DNA from: Bugula neritina
Taxonomy: Eukaryota; Bryozoa; Gymnolaemata; Cheilostomatida; Bugulidae
Reading direction: 5' to 3'
Assembly (NCBI GenBank): GCA_964035545.1
Contig: OZ037766.1
Coordinates: 12,285,722 to 12,349,721, forward strand
Length of the DNA: 64,000 bases
Part shown: piece by piece, positions 21,563 through 34,800 of the stretch
Layout: the number at the start of each line of letters is the position of its first letter
Numbering within the stretch: position 1 is the first letter of the stretch
Translations under genes and position numbers: made by a program
The notes under the pieces: model-generated
Seen by the model: only the letters and a program-made list of their open reading frames with translations
Databases searched by the model: none
Told to the model about the DNA's origin: nothing

Positions 21563-22602
21563 TCATTGCTGCGAAGCACTACTGCTATGCACATCCATAG
21601 CCATTCCCGGGACACTACTTGCAGCTAAATTCTCTTCACCTTCAATACACGTGGTTTGAGATTGAAGAACAGTAATTGTTCTCTCAACTTCTATATCAGC
21701 TGGCAGATCTTTGGTGTGGGAATGTCCAAGGTCATCAATATCACCCGGACTCATTGCAAGAAAATGAGTCGCTGCAGAACTCTCATCAGGCGATTGATCA
21801 GCAGAAACAGCAGGTGGTGATACACTTTGATCAGAAGAGCCAAGAGACAAAAACTTTTTCACCATAGAAGAATTACTTTCTTTGGTAGAAAGGGTGATAT
21901 CACCATCTTCATTCTTGGTTATCAAATTTTTAGCTACCATTCGTTTTCGAATTGTTTTAGTGATTTTTCGCGTAACAACAGTACCATCTGGTAAAACCTC
22001 AATCTTAGTTTCGGTTTCCAATCTAGGGTCATCTGTAGTAATTTCAGTTTCAAAAGTGATGTCATCAGATTTAGACTGGGTGTGAATATCCAAGGTGCAA
22101 GAGTCATTTGAGGTGGAAACATGGCTGTCAATATCGACATCAATGGCCAACTTCTGTTCAGGATTTGAAGTATTTTGGAAATCGACCTCAATCTCAGAAG
22201 GGCTGGGATGAGATGAACTGTAGTGATGAACGTTGTCAGAAGAATCAGAAGATGGACAATTAACATCATCAGAAAGGGGCTCATGGGCTAGATTTATTTT
22301 AATCTGATTATTTTCACAATCAGTAGTATTACGGGTGTAACTGATTAAGCCAACATCAGCCTGAGGCATGGTCCCAGAAAGCTGGCCTAGATGAGAAGTT
22401 GCTCCGGTAGGGCATGGAAATTCAGAAGAGATTGGGACTTTTTCAAAAGTGCCATCTGTACGGAAAAGAAGTTGATCCTCATGAACTTCAGCACGGTAAT
22501 CAGTTGACGCAACTGAAGAATGCAACGAAAACAGTTGAGGTGTTGGCGAGGAAACATGCACCCATTCATCTTCGTGAACTTCAGAGGGCAGCATATGCAC
22601 AT
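21563..22602 (-). CDS. ank: Ankyrin proximal terminal exon (C-terminal regulatory domain)
   Basis: Acceptor TTTCTGTAG, entered in phase 1, stop TGA at 21563-21565, 346 residues. It opens DVHMLPSEVHEDEWVHVSS, and in its second half has ETETKIEVLPDGTVVTRKIT followed by KTIRKRMVAKN. That acidic, then (D/E)xxGxVVT, then Lys/Arg-rich element is the hallmark of ankyrin C-termini. In vertebrate ankyrins the equivalent reads roughly GNIVTKKIIRKVVR, and in sAnk1 it binds obscurin and titin. The remainder is Ser/Asp-rich and disordered, ending SSASQQ. I take this as the canonical ankyrin C-terminus and the 8981 exon as the alternative. Confidence 0.85.
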
Positions 22603-22809
22603 CTACAGAAAGAAATCAAATGAAACATAAAAATACAAAAAGAAAGTGAAGAGGGCAGGATTTAAACTGAAATCATTACAGATAATTATTCTAAACACCC
22701 TATATAGAAATATACAAAACACTAAAAAGGATAATACAAGTGCGAAATTTGGACTGCTGCATAAAAGTAAAGCCAAAACAATTACTAAAGAAGCATTAAA
22801 AATACAAAC

Positions 22810-25800
22810 CTGAAGAAGTGATAGCAGGAAGAGCGTGCTGCGAGACTGAAGTAGTAACATTTTGACAGACAACAGTTCCATCACGAAGAAGACGATAATT
22901 GGACTCAGTGAAAGTATGACCTGTAGGAACAACCTGGGCACACTGGTCAATGGTATAAGTAATAGAAGCAGAGCCGACAGGCTTATTGTCGACTAGCACA
23001 TAATCGGAATCAGACGATGAACCAGAAGAAATCACAGTTTCATCATCATCGATAACCAGCAGTGAAGGTGCCTTATTACCAAAAACAGTATCAGAAGAAG
23101 AATGACTGAAAGTCACAGGCTGCTCAAGAGGCAAAACAGTGCCTGAATCTAAATGTCTGGAATGACTGGAGACGATAGGAGAGAAGGTTATGACAGAATC
23201 AGCCTCCACAACTTCAATAGCGGATGAACCAGGTAAAAGCTGGGCATCATGAGATTGAAGAGAGACAGGTACAGTGTGACCATTGGAATGGCTGGAAGAA
23301 GGAACGGCCTGTGGAAAAGAAGTATCAAGGGAGTTGGGAGGGGAGGAAGAACTGCGCTGCTCAGTTGTAGAGAGAGAAGACGAATCGTTTGTTCCAAGCA
23401 TGTTAGGTCCATCACTGGTCGAAATATCAGCTTCAATAGCAGTAGAAGAGTTCAACAAAACCATCTCATGTACAGAAACCGACTCGAAAGACTCAACTAC
23501 TCCTGTTGTGTTACAAGCAAGCTGAAGATCACATGTAGACTTCTCAGAATCAGTTGCTTTGTTAAGAATAGACTGGTCTAGTTGCTCATTGACCACAGGC
23601 TCACATTCAACAGCATCTGTAGCTTCAGGTTCGACCTCCTGTTCAAGAACAACATATTCAGCAGAGTCTTGAACTTTTGCTTCAACGTTCTCAGTTGCAG
23701 GTTGTTCAGCATCTGCAGGTTCCTCAGCAACTGGCTGGCCTGCTTCCTCAGCACCCGTCTGGGCTGCCTCTTCAACAACCGTCTGGTCTGGCGCATCAGC
23801 AATAGTCAGATCTGGTTCTTCTGAGACAGGCTGGTCCTGTTTTTTAGCGACCGGCTGGGCTGGTTCCTCAGAAACAAGCAGGTCTACTTCCACAGAGACT
23901 GGCTGGGATGGCTCTTTGACGACAGTCTGTTCTGGTTCTTCAGAGACAAGCTGGTCTTGTTCAGCAGTGGCCGCAAGATCACTTTCAATGGCATTTGCAG
24001 CTACAGGAACAACATCCTCTTCAAGAACAACAGACTCAGCTGCGCCTTGGGCTTCTGCTTCACTGTCGTCAGTTGCAGGTGGTTGAGCATCTGCAGGTTC
24101 CACACCTGCGTGCTGGTCTGGCTCTTCGACAACTGGCTGATCTGGTTCCTCAGCAACAGTGTGGTCTGCTTCCTCAGCAACTGGCTGGTCTGCTTCCTCA
24201 GTCACGGTCTGGTCTGGCTCTTCACCAACAGGATAGTCTGGCTCTTGAGAGACTGGCTGGTCTGGTGCATCAGTGGGCGACTGGTCTGGCTCATCAGCAA
24301 CAGTCAGATCTGGCGCTTCACCAAGAATATGGTCTGTTTCTTCAGGCTCAGGTTGGTCTGGTTTCACAATGACCACAGGTTCACTTTCAACAGCATCTGT
24401 AACTTCAGGTACAACGTCCTCTTCAGCAACAACAGATTCAGCAGCGTCTTTGATTTCTGCTTCAATGTCATCAGTCGCAGGTTGTTCAGCATATGCTTGT
24501 TCCTCAGCAACAGGCAAGTCGACTTCTTCAGCAACATCCGAGACTGATTCCTCTACAACTGGCTGGTCCAGTTCTTCAGCAGCTGTCTGGTCAGGCTCCT
24601 CAGAGAATTGCTGGCCTGGTTCATCAGTGGGCATCTGGTCTGCCTCATCAGCAACAGTCAGATCTGGTTCTTCTGAGACAGACTGGTCTTCTTCAGTAAC
24701 TGTTGGGTATGGTTCTTCACAAACCGTCAGGTCTGGCTCTCTACCAACAGTATGGTCTGGTTCTTCAGACACTGGCTGGTCTGATTCTTCAGCAACCGTC
24801 TGGTCAGGCTCCTCAGAGACTTGCTCGTCTGGTTCATCAGTGGGCGTCTGGTCTGGCTTCTCAGAGACTTGCTGGTCTGGTTCATCAGTGGGCGTCTGGT
24901 ATGGCTCATCAGCAACCATAGGCTCTGCTTCCTCAGCAACAGTCTGGTCTGGTTCTACAGTGACCACAGGCTCACTTTCAACAGCTTCTACAGCTTCAGG
25001 TACAAGCTCTTCTTCAGCAGCGACAGAGTCCGCAGCGTCTTTGACTTCTGAATCAACGTCGCAGGTTGGAGGTTGTTCAGCATCTGTAAGTTCTTCGGCT
25101 ACCGGCTGGTCTGGGTCCACACGAGCTAACGGGTCTGGTTCTTCAGAAACCGTCTGGTCGAGCTCTTCAGCAACAGTCTGGACTGGTTCTTCAGCCACAA
25201 TCTGGTCTGTTTCTTCCGAGGCTGGCTGGTCTGGTTGTTCAGCAGCCGTCTGGTCAGGCTCCTTAGAGACATGCTGGTCTGGTGCATCAGTGGGCGTCTG
25301 GTCTGGCTCATCAGACACAGGCTGGTCTGGTTCCACAATATCCACAGGTTCACTTTCAACAGAATCTGTAACTTCAGGTACAACGTCCTCTTCAGCAACA
25401 ACAGATTCAGCAGCGTCTTTGATTTCTGCTTCAATGTCGTCAGTCGCAGGTTGTTCAGCATCTGCTTGTTTTTCAGCTGCTGTCTGGTCCGGTTCCTCAG
25501 CTACAGACAGGTATGGTTCCTCAGCAACAAGTTGGTCTGCTTCCTCAGTCGCAGTCTGGATTGATTCTTCAGAGGAAGGCAGGTCTGGATCTTGAGCAAC
25601 CGGCTGGTTTGATTCTTCAGCCACAGTCTGATCTAGGTCTTCAGCAAAAGGCTGGTGTGGCTTCTCAGCAACTGGCGGGTTTAGTTGTTCAGCAACCGTC
25701 TGGTCAGGCTCTTCAGAGACTTGCTGGTTTGGCTCATCTGTAACCGTCTGGTCTGCCTCCTCAGCAACAGCCTGGTCTGGCTCTTCAGAGACAGGTTGGT

Positions 25801-28800
25801 CCGGTTCTGCAGTAAACAAGGGCTCACTTACAACAGCATCTGTGGCTTCAGGTACAACCTCCTCTTGAGCGCCAACAGATTCAGTGGCGTCTTTGACCTC
25901 TGCAGGTTGTTCAGCAGACGTCTGGTTCGGTTCCTCAGCCACAGTCTGGTCTGAGTCTTCAGAGACTGGCTGATCTAGTTCTTCAGCAACAGTCTGGTCT
26001 AGGTGTTCAGCAACAGGCTGATCTGGTTCCTCAGAAACTGGCTGGTCCGCGTCTTCAGCAATAAACTGGTCAGGCTCCTCAGAGACTTGCTGGCGTGGTT
26101 CATCAGTTGGGGTTGCGCCTGGCTCCTCAGCAACAGTCAAATCTGGTTCTTCAGGGACAGACCGGTTTTGTTCTTCAGCAACAGTCTGGACCGGTTTTTC
26201 AGCCACAGTCTGGTCTGGTTCTTCAGAGAGAGGCTGGTCTGGTGGCTTAACAGCTGGCAGATCAGCTTTTTCGGCAGCCGTCTGTTCTTGTTCTTCACCA
26301 ACAGTATGGTCTGGTTCTTCTGAGACAGGCTGGTCTTCTTCTGCAACAGTCTGGTCTGGTTCTTCAGAAACCGTCTGGTCGGGCTCTTCAGCAACAGTCT
26401 GAACTGGTTCTTCAGCCACAGTCTGGTCTGGTTCTTCAGCAACCGTCAGATGTGCTTCCACAGCAACAGTCTGGTCTGGTTCTTCAGCAACAGTCAGGTT
26501 TGATTCTTCACCAACAGTCTGGGTCAGCTCATCAGAGACTAGTTGGTCTGGTGCATCAGTGGGCGTCTGGTCTGCCTCATCAGCAACCATAGGCTCTGGT
26601 TCCTCAGCAACAGTCTGGTCTGGCTCTTCAGAAACCGTCTGGTCTGGTTCTTCACCAACAGTATAGTCTGGTTTTTCTGAGACAGGTTGGTTTTCTTCTG
26701 CAACAGTCTGGTCTGGCTCTTCAGCAACAGCCTGGTCTGGTTCTTCAGAAACCGTCTGGTCTGGCTCATCAGCAACCATAAGCTCTGCTTCCTCAGCAAC
26801 AGTCTGGTAGGGTTCTTCAGGGACAGGTTGGCCCGGTTCCACAGTGACCACAGCCTCACTTTCAACAGCTTCTACAGCTTCAGGTACAAGCTTTTCTTCA
26901 GCAGCGACAGAGTCAGTAGCGTCTGAATCAACGTCGCAGGCTGGAGGTTGTTCCACATCTGTAGGTTCTTCGGCTACGAGCTGGTCCGGGTCCTCACCAG
27001 CTGGCTGGTCTGGTTCTTCAGAAACCGTCTGGTCGGGCTCTTCAGCAACAGTCTGGACTGGTTCTTCAGCCAGAATCCGGTCTGGTTCTTCAGATACTCG
27101 CTGGTCTGATTCTTCAGCAACAGTCGGGTCAGGCTCATCAGACACTTGCTGGTCGGGTTCATCAGTGGGCGTCTGGTCTGGCTCATCAGCAACCATAGGC
27201 TTTGCTTCCTCAGCAACAGTCTGGTCTGGTTCTTCAGAAACCGTCTGGTCGAGCTCTTCAGCAACAGTCTGAACTGGTTCTTCAGCCACAGTCTGGTCTG
27301 GTTCTTCAGCAACCGTCAGATCTGCTTCCACAGCAACAGTCTGGTCTGGTTCTTCAGCAACAGCCTGGTTTGATTCTTCACTAACAATCTGGGTTAGCTC
27401 ATCAGAAACTAGTTGGTCTGGTGCATCAGTGAGCGTCTGGTCTGCCTCATCAGCAACCATAGGCTCTGGTTCCTCAGCAACAGTCTGGTGTGGCTCTTCA
27501 GAAACCGTCTGGTCTGGTTCTTCACCAACAGTATAGTCTGGTTCTTCTGCAACAGTCTGGTCTGGCTCTTCAGCAACAGCCTGGTCTGGTTCTTCAGAAA
27601 CCGTCTGGTCGGGCTCTTCAGGAACAGTCTGGACTGGTTCTTCAGCCACAGTCTGCTCTGGTTCGTCAGAGACAGGCTGGTCTGGTGAATCAACAACTGC
27701 TTGGTCTGCATCTTCAGCAGCCATATGCTCTAGCTCTTCAGCAACAGACTGGTCTGGTTTTGCAGAAACTGGCTTGTCTGGTTCTTCAGCAATGGTTTGG
27801 TTTGGCTCATCACCAACAGTTTGGTCTGGCTCTTCAGCAACAGCCTGGTTTGATTCTTCACCAACAGTCTGGGTTGGCTCATCAGAGACTAGTTGGTCTG
27901 GCTCATCAGTGGGCGTCGGGTCTGCCTCATCAGCAACCATAGGCTCTGTTTCCTCAGCAATAGTCTGGTCTGGTTCTTCAGAGACAGGTTGGTCCGAAGC
28001 TACAGTGACCACAGGCTCACTTTCAACAGCTTCTACAGCTTCAGGTACAAGCTCTTCTTCAGCAGCGACAGAGTCAACAGCGTCTCTGCCTTCTGCTTTA
28101 ATGTCGTCAGTTGCAGGTTGTTCAGCATCTGCTTGTTCCCCAGGAACGGGCAGGTCGGCTTCTTCAGCAAGAGCTGAGACTGAATCCTCGACAATTGGCT
28201 GGTCCGGTTCTTCAGCAGCTATTTGGTCTGGCTCCTCAGAGACCTGCTGCTCTGGTTCATCAGTGGGTTTCTGGTCTGGCTCATCAGCAACAGTCAGACC
28301 TGGTTCTTCTGAGACATGCTGGTCTTCTTCAGCAACCGTCTGGTCTGGCTCTTCACCAACAGTATGGTCTGGTTCTTCAGACACTGGCTGGTCTGATTCT
28401 TCAGCAACCGTCTGGTCAGGCTCCTCAGAGACTTGCTGATCTGGTTCAGCAGTGGGCGTCTGGTCTGGCTCATCAGCAACCATAGGCTCTGCTTCCTCAG
28501 CAACAGTCGGGTCGGGTTCTTCAGGGACAGGTTGGTCCAGTTCCACAGTGACCACAGGCTCACTTTCAACAGCTTCTACAGATTCAGGTACAAGCTCTTC
28601 TTCAGCAGCGACAGAGTCAGCAGCATCTGAATCAACGTTGCAGGCTGGCGGTTGTTCAACATCTGTAGGTTCTTCGGCTGTGGGCTGGTCCGGGTCCTCA
28701 CCAGCTGGCTGGTCTGGTTCTTCAGAAACCGTCTGGTCGGGCTCTTCAGCAACAGTCTGGACTGGTTCTTCAGCCAGAATCCGGTCTGGTTCTTCAGATA

Positions 28801-31800
28801 CTCGCTGGTCTGATTCTTCAGCAACCGTCTGGTCTGGTTCTTCAGACACTTGCTGGTCGGGTTCATCAGTGGGCGTCTGGTCTGGCTCATCAGCAACCAT
28901 AGGCTTTGCTTCCTCAGCAACAGTCTGGTCTGGTTCTTCAGAAACCGTCTGGTCGAGCTCTTCAGCAACAGTCTGAACTGGTTCTTCAGCCACAGTCTGG
29001 TCTGGTTCTTCAGCAACCGTCAGATCTGCTTCCACAGCAACAGTCTGGTCTGGTTCTTCAGCAACAGTCTGGTCTGGTTCTTCAGCAACAGCCTGGTTTG
29101 ATTCTTCACTAACAATCTGGGTTAGCTCATCAGAAACTAGTTGGTCTGGTGCATCAGTGAGCGTCTGGTCTGCCTCATCAGCAACCATAGGCTCTGGTTC
29201 CTCAGCAACAGTCTGGTGTGGCTCTTCAGAAACCGTCTGGTCTGGTTCTTCCCGAACAGTATAGTCTGGTTCTTCTGCAACAGTCTGGTCTGGCTCTTCA
29301 GCAACAGCCTGCTCTGGTTCTTCAGAAACCGTCTGGTCGGGCTCTTCAGCAACAGTCTGAACTGGTTCTTCAGCCACAGTCTGGTCTGGTTCTTCAGCAA
29401 CCGTCAGATCTGCTTCCACAGCAACAGTCTGGTCTGGTTCTTCAGCAACAGTCTGGTCTGGTTCTTCAGCAACAGCCTGGTTTGATTCTTCACTAACAGT
29501 CTGGGTTAGCTCATCAGAAACTAGATGGTCTGGTGCATCAGTGGGCGTCTGGTCTGCCTCATCAGCAACCATAGGCTCTGGTTCCTCAGCAACAGTCTGG
29601 TGTGGCTCTTCAGAAACCGTCTGGTCTGGTTCTTCCCGAACAGTATAGTCTGCTTCTTCTGCAACAGTCTGGTCTGGCTCTTCAGCAACAGCCTGGTCTG
29701 GTTCTTCAGAAACCGTCTGGTCGGGCTCTTCAGGAACAGTCTGGACTGGTTCTTCAGCCACAGTCTGCTCTGGTTCGTCAGAGACAGGCTGGTCTGGTGA
29801 TTCAACAACTGCTTGGTCTGCATCTTCAGCAGCCATATGCTCTAGCTCTTCAGCAACAGACTGGTCTGGTTTTGCAGAAACTGGCTTGTCTGGTTCTTCA
29901 GCAATGGTTTGGTTTGGCTCATCACCAACAGTTTGGTCTGGCTCTTCAGCAACAGCCTGGTTTGATTCTTCACCAACAGTCTGGGTTGGCTCATCAGAGA
30001 CTAGTTGGTCTGGCTCATCAGTGGGCGTCGGGTCTGCCTCATCAGCAACCATAGGCTCTGTTTCCTCAGCAATAGTCTGGTCTGGTTCTTCAGAGACAGG
30101 TTGGTCCGAAGCTACAGTGACCACAGGCTCACTTTCAACAGCTTCTACAGCTTCAGGTACAAGCTCTTCTTCAGCAGCGACAGAGTCAACAGCGTCTCTG
30201 CCTTCTGCTTTAATGTCGTCAGTTGCAGGTTGTTCAGCATCTGCTTGTTCCCCAGGAACGGGCAGGTCGGCTTCTTCAGCAAGAGCTGAGACTGAATCCT
30301 CGACAATTGGCTGGTCCGGTTCTTCAGCAGCTATTTGGTCTGGCTCCTCAGAGACCTGCTGCTCTGGTTCATCAGTGGGTTTCTGGTCTGGCTCATCAGC
30401 AACAGTCAGATCTGGTTCTTCTGAGACATGCTGGTCTTCTTCAGCAACCGTCTGGTCTGGCTCTTCACCAACAGTATGGTCTGGTTCTTCAGACACTGGC
30501 TGGTCTGATTCTTCAGCAACCGTCTGGTCAGGCTCCTCAGAGACTTGCTGATCTGGTTCATCAGTGGGCGTCTGGTCTGGCTCATCAGCAACCATAGGCT
30601 CTGCTTCCTCAGCAACAGTCGGGTCGGGTTCATCAGGGACAGGTTGGTCCGGTTCCACAGTGACCACAGGCTCACTTTCAACAGCTTCTACAGATTCAGG
30701 TACAAGCTCTTCTTCAGCAGCGACAGAGTCAGCAGCATCTGAATCAACGTTGCAGGCTGGCGGTTGTTCAACATCTGTAGGTTCTTCGGCTGTGGGCTGG
30801 TCCGGGTCCTCACCAGCTGGCTGGTCTGGTTCTTCAGAAACCGTCTGGTCGGGCTCTTCAGCAACAGTCTGAACTGGTTCTTCAGCCAGAATCTGGTCTG
30901 GTTCTTCAGATACTGGCTGGTCGGATTCTTCAGCAACCGTCTGGTCAGGCTCCTCAGAGACTTGCTGGTGGGCTTCATCAGTGGGCGTCTGGTCTGGCTC
31001 ATCAACAACAGTATGGTCTGATTCTTCTGAGACAGGCTGGTCTGGTTCTTCAGAAACCGTCTGGTCGTGCTCTTCAGGAACAGTCTGGACTGGTTCTTCA
31101 GCCACAGTCTGATCTGGTTCCTCAGAGACAGGCTGGTCTGGTGACTCAACAACTGCTTGGTCTGCATCTTCAGCAACAGTCTGGTCTGGTTCTTCAGCAA
31201 CAGCCTGGTTTGATTCTTCACTAACAATCTGGGTTAGCTCATCAGAAACTAGTTGGTCTGGTGCATCAGTGAGCGTCTGGTCTGCCTCATCAGCAACCAT
31301 AGGCTCTGGTTCCTCAGCAACAGTCTGGTGTGGCTCTTCAGAAACCGTCTGGTCTGGTTCTTCCCGAACAGTATAGTCTGGTTCTTCTGCAACAGTCTGG
31401 TCTGGCTCTTCAGCAACAGCCTGCTCTGGTTCTTCAGAAACCGTCTGGTCGGGCTCTTCAGCAACAGTCTGAACTGGTTCTTCAGCCACAGTCTGGTCTG
31501 GTTCTTCAGCAACCGTCAGATCTGCTTCCACAGCAACAGTCTGGTCTGGTTCTTCAGCAACAGTCTGGTCTGGTTCTTCAGCAACAGCCTGGTTTGATTC
31601 TTCACTAACAGTCTGGGTTAGCTCATCAGAAACTAGATGGTCTGGTGCATCAGTGGGCGTCTGGTCTGCCTCATCAGCAACCATAGGCTCTGGTTCCTCA
31701 GCAACAGTCTGGTGTGGCTCTTCAGAAACCGTCTGGTCTGGTTCTTCCCGAACAGTATAGTCTGCTTCTTCTGCAACAGTCTGGTCTGGCTCTTCAGCAA

Positions 31801-34800
31801 CAGCCTGGTCTGGTTCTTCAGAAACCGTCTGGTCGGGCTCTTCAGGAACAGTCTGGACTGGTTCTTCAGCCACAGTCTGCTCTGGTTCGTCAGAGACAGG
31901 CTGGTCTGGTGATTCAACAACTGCTTGGTCTGCATCTTCAGCAGCCATATGCTCTAGCTCTTCAGCAACAGACTGGTCTGGTTTTGCAGAAACTGGCTTG
32001 TCTGGTTCTTCAGCAATGGTTTGGTTTGGCTCATCACCAACAGTTTGGTCTGGCTCTTCAGCAACAGCCTGGTTTGATTCTTCACCAACAGTCTGGGTTG
32101 GCTCATCAGAGACTAGTTGGTCTGGCTCATCAGTGGGCGTCGGGTCTGCCTCATCAGCAACCATAGGCTCTGTTTCCTCAGCAATAGTCTGGTCTGGTTC
32201 TTCAGAGACAGGTTGGTCCGAAGCTACAGTGACCACAGGCTCACTTTCAACAGCTTCTACAGCTTCAGGTACAAGCTCTTCTTCAGCAGCGACAGAGTCA
32301 ACAGCGTCTCTGCCTTCTGCTTTAATGTCGTCAGTTGCAGGTTGTTCAGCATCTGCTTGTTCCCCAGGAACGGGCAGGTCGGCTTCTTCAGCAAGAGCTG
32401 AGACTGAATCCTCGACAATTGGCTGGTCCGGTTCTTCAGCAGCTATTTGGTCTGGCTCCTCAGAGACCTGCTGCTCTGGTTCATCAGTGGGTTTCTGGTC
32501 TGGCTCATCAGCAACAGTCAGATCTGGTTCTTCTGAGACATGCTGGTCTTCTTCAGCAACCGTCTGGTCTGGCTCTTCACCAACAGTATGGTCTGGTTCT
32601 TCAGACACTGGCTGGTCTGATTCTTCAGCAACCGTCTGGTCAGGCTCCTCAGAGACTTGCTGATCTGGTTCATCAGTGGGCGTCTGGTCTGGCTCATCAG
32701 CAACCATAGGCTCTGCTTCCTCAGCAACAGTCGGGTCGGGTTCATCAGGGACAGGTTGGTCCGGTTCCACAGTGACCACAGGCTCACTTTCAACAGCTTC
32801 TACAGATTCAGGTACAAGCTCTTCTTCAGCAGCGACAGAGTCAGCAGCATCTGAATCAACGTTGCAGGCTGGCGGTTGTTCAACATCTGTAGGTTCTTCG
32901 GCTGTGGGCTGGTCCGGGTCCTCACCAGCTGGCTGGTCTGGTTCTTCAGAAACCGTCTGGTCGGGCTCTTCAGCAACAGTCTGAACTGGTTCTTCAGCCA
33001 GAATCTGGTCTGGTTCTTCAGATACTGGCTGGTCGGATTCTTCAGCAACCGTCTGGTCAGGCTCCTCAGAGACTTGCTGGTGGGCTTCATCAGTGGGCGT
33101 CTGGTCTGGCTCATCAACAACAGTATGGTCTGATTCTTCTGAGACAGGCTGGTCTGGTTCTTCAGAAACCGTCTGGTCGTGCTCTTCAGGAACAGTCTGG
33201 ACTGGTTCTTCAGCCACAGTCTGATCTGGTTCCTCAGAGACAGGCTGGTCTGGTGACTCAACAACTGCTTGGTCTGCATCTTCCGCAGCCATCTGCTCTG
33301 GCTCTTCAGCAACAGACGGGTCTGGTTTTGCAGAAACTGGCTTGTCTGATTCTTCAGCAATGGTCTTGTCTGGCTCCTCACCAACAGTCTGGTCTGGTTC
33401 TTCAGCAACAGCCTGGCTCGATTCTTCACCAACAGTCTGGGTTGGGTCATCAGAGACTAGTTGGTCTGGTTCATCAGTGGGCGTCTGGTCTGCCTCATCA
33501 GCAACCATAGGCTCTGTTTCCTTAGCAACAGTCTGGTCTGGTTCTTCAGAGACAGGTTGGTCCGGTTCTACAGTGACCACAGGCTCACTTTCAACAGCTT
33601 CTACAGCTTCAGGTACAAGCTCTTCTTCAGCAGCGACAGAGTCAGCTACGTCTCCGATTTCTGCTTTAATGTCGTCAGTTGCAGGTTGTTCAGCATCTGC
33701 TTGTTCCCCAGGAACGGGCAGGTCGGCTTCTTCAGGAAGAGCGGAGACTGAATCCTCAACAACTGGCTGGTCCGGTTCTTCAGCAGTTATCTGGTCTGGC
33801 TCCTCAGAGACTTGCTGGTCTGGTTCATCAGTGGGCGTCGGGTCTGCCTCATCAGCAACCATAAGCTCTGTTTCCTCAGCAACAGTCTGGTCTGGTTCGT
33901 CAGAGACAGGTTGGTCCGGTTCCAGAGTGACCACAGGCTCACTTTCAACAGCTTCTACAGCTTCAAGTACAAGCTTTTCTTCAGCAGCGACAGAGTCAGT
34001 AGCGTCTGAATCAACGTCGCAGGCTGGAGGTTGTTCAACATCTGTAGGTTTTTCGGCTACGAACTGGTCCGGGTCTTCACCAGCTGGCTGGTCTGGTTCT
34101 TCAGAAACCGTCTGGTCAGGCTCTTCAGCAACAGTCTGGACTGGTTCTTCAGCCAGAATCCGGTCTGGTTCTTCAGATACTGGCTGGTCTGATTCTTCAG
34201 CAACAGTAGGGTCAGGCTCATCAGACACCTGCTGGTCGGGTTCATCAGTGGGCGTCTGGTCTGGCTCATCAGCAACCATAGGCTTTGCTTCCTCAGCAAC
34301 AGTCTGATCTGGTTCTTCAGAAACCGTCTGGTCGGGCTCTTCAGCAACAGTCTGAACTGGTTCTTCAGCCACAGTCTGGTCTGTTTCTTCAGCAACCGTC
34401 AGATCTGCTTCCACAGCAACAGTCTGGTCTGGTTCTTCAGCAACAGTCTGGTCTGGCTCTTCAGCAACAGCCTGGTCTGGTTCTTCAGAAACCGTCTGGT
34501 CGGGCTCTTCAGGAACAGTCTGGACTGGTTCTTCAGCCACAGTCTGCTCTGGTTCCTCAGAGACAGGCTGGTCTGGTGTATCAACAACTGCTTGGTCTGC
34601 ATCTTCAGCAGCCATCTGCTCTAGCTCTTCAGCAACAGACTGGTCTGGTTTTGCAGAAACTGGCTTGTCTGGTTCTTCAGCAATGGTCTGGTTTGGCTCC
34701 TCACCAACAGTTTGGTCTGGCTCTTCAGCAACAGCCTGGTTTGATTCTTCACCAACAGTCTGGGTTGGCTCATCAGAGACTAGTTGGTCTGGCTCATCAG

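Noticed and set aside
24273-25595. Plus-strand frame of 440 codons, and many similar ones across 23-50 kb
   Set aside because: Same cause: repeat periodicity in multiples of three with few stop-forming triplets on the other strand.
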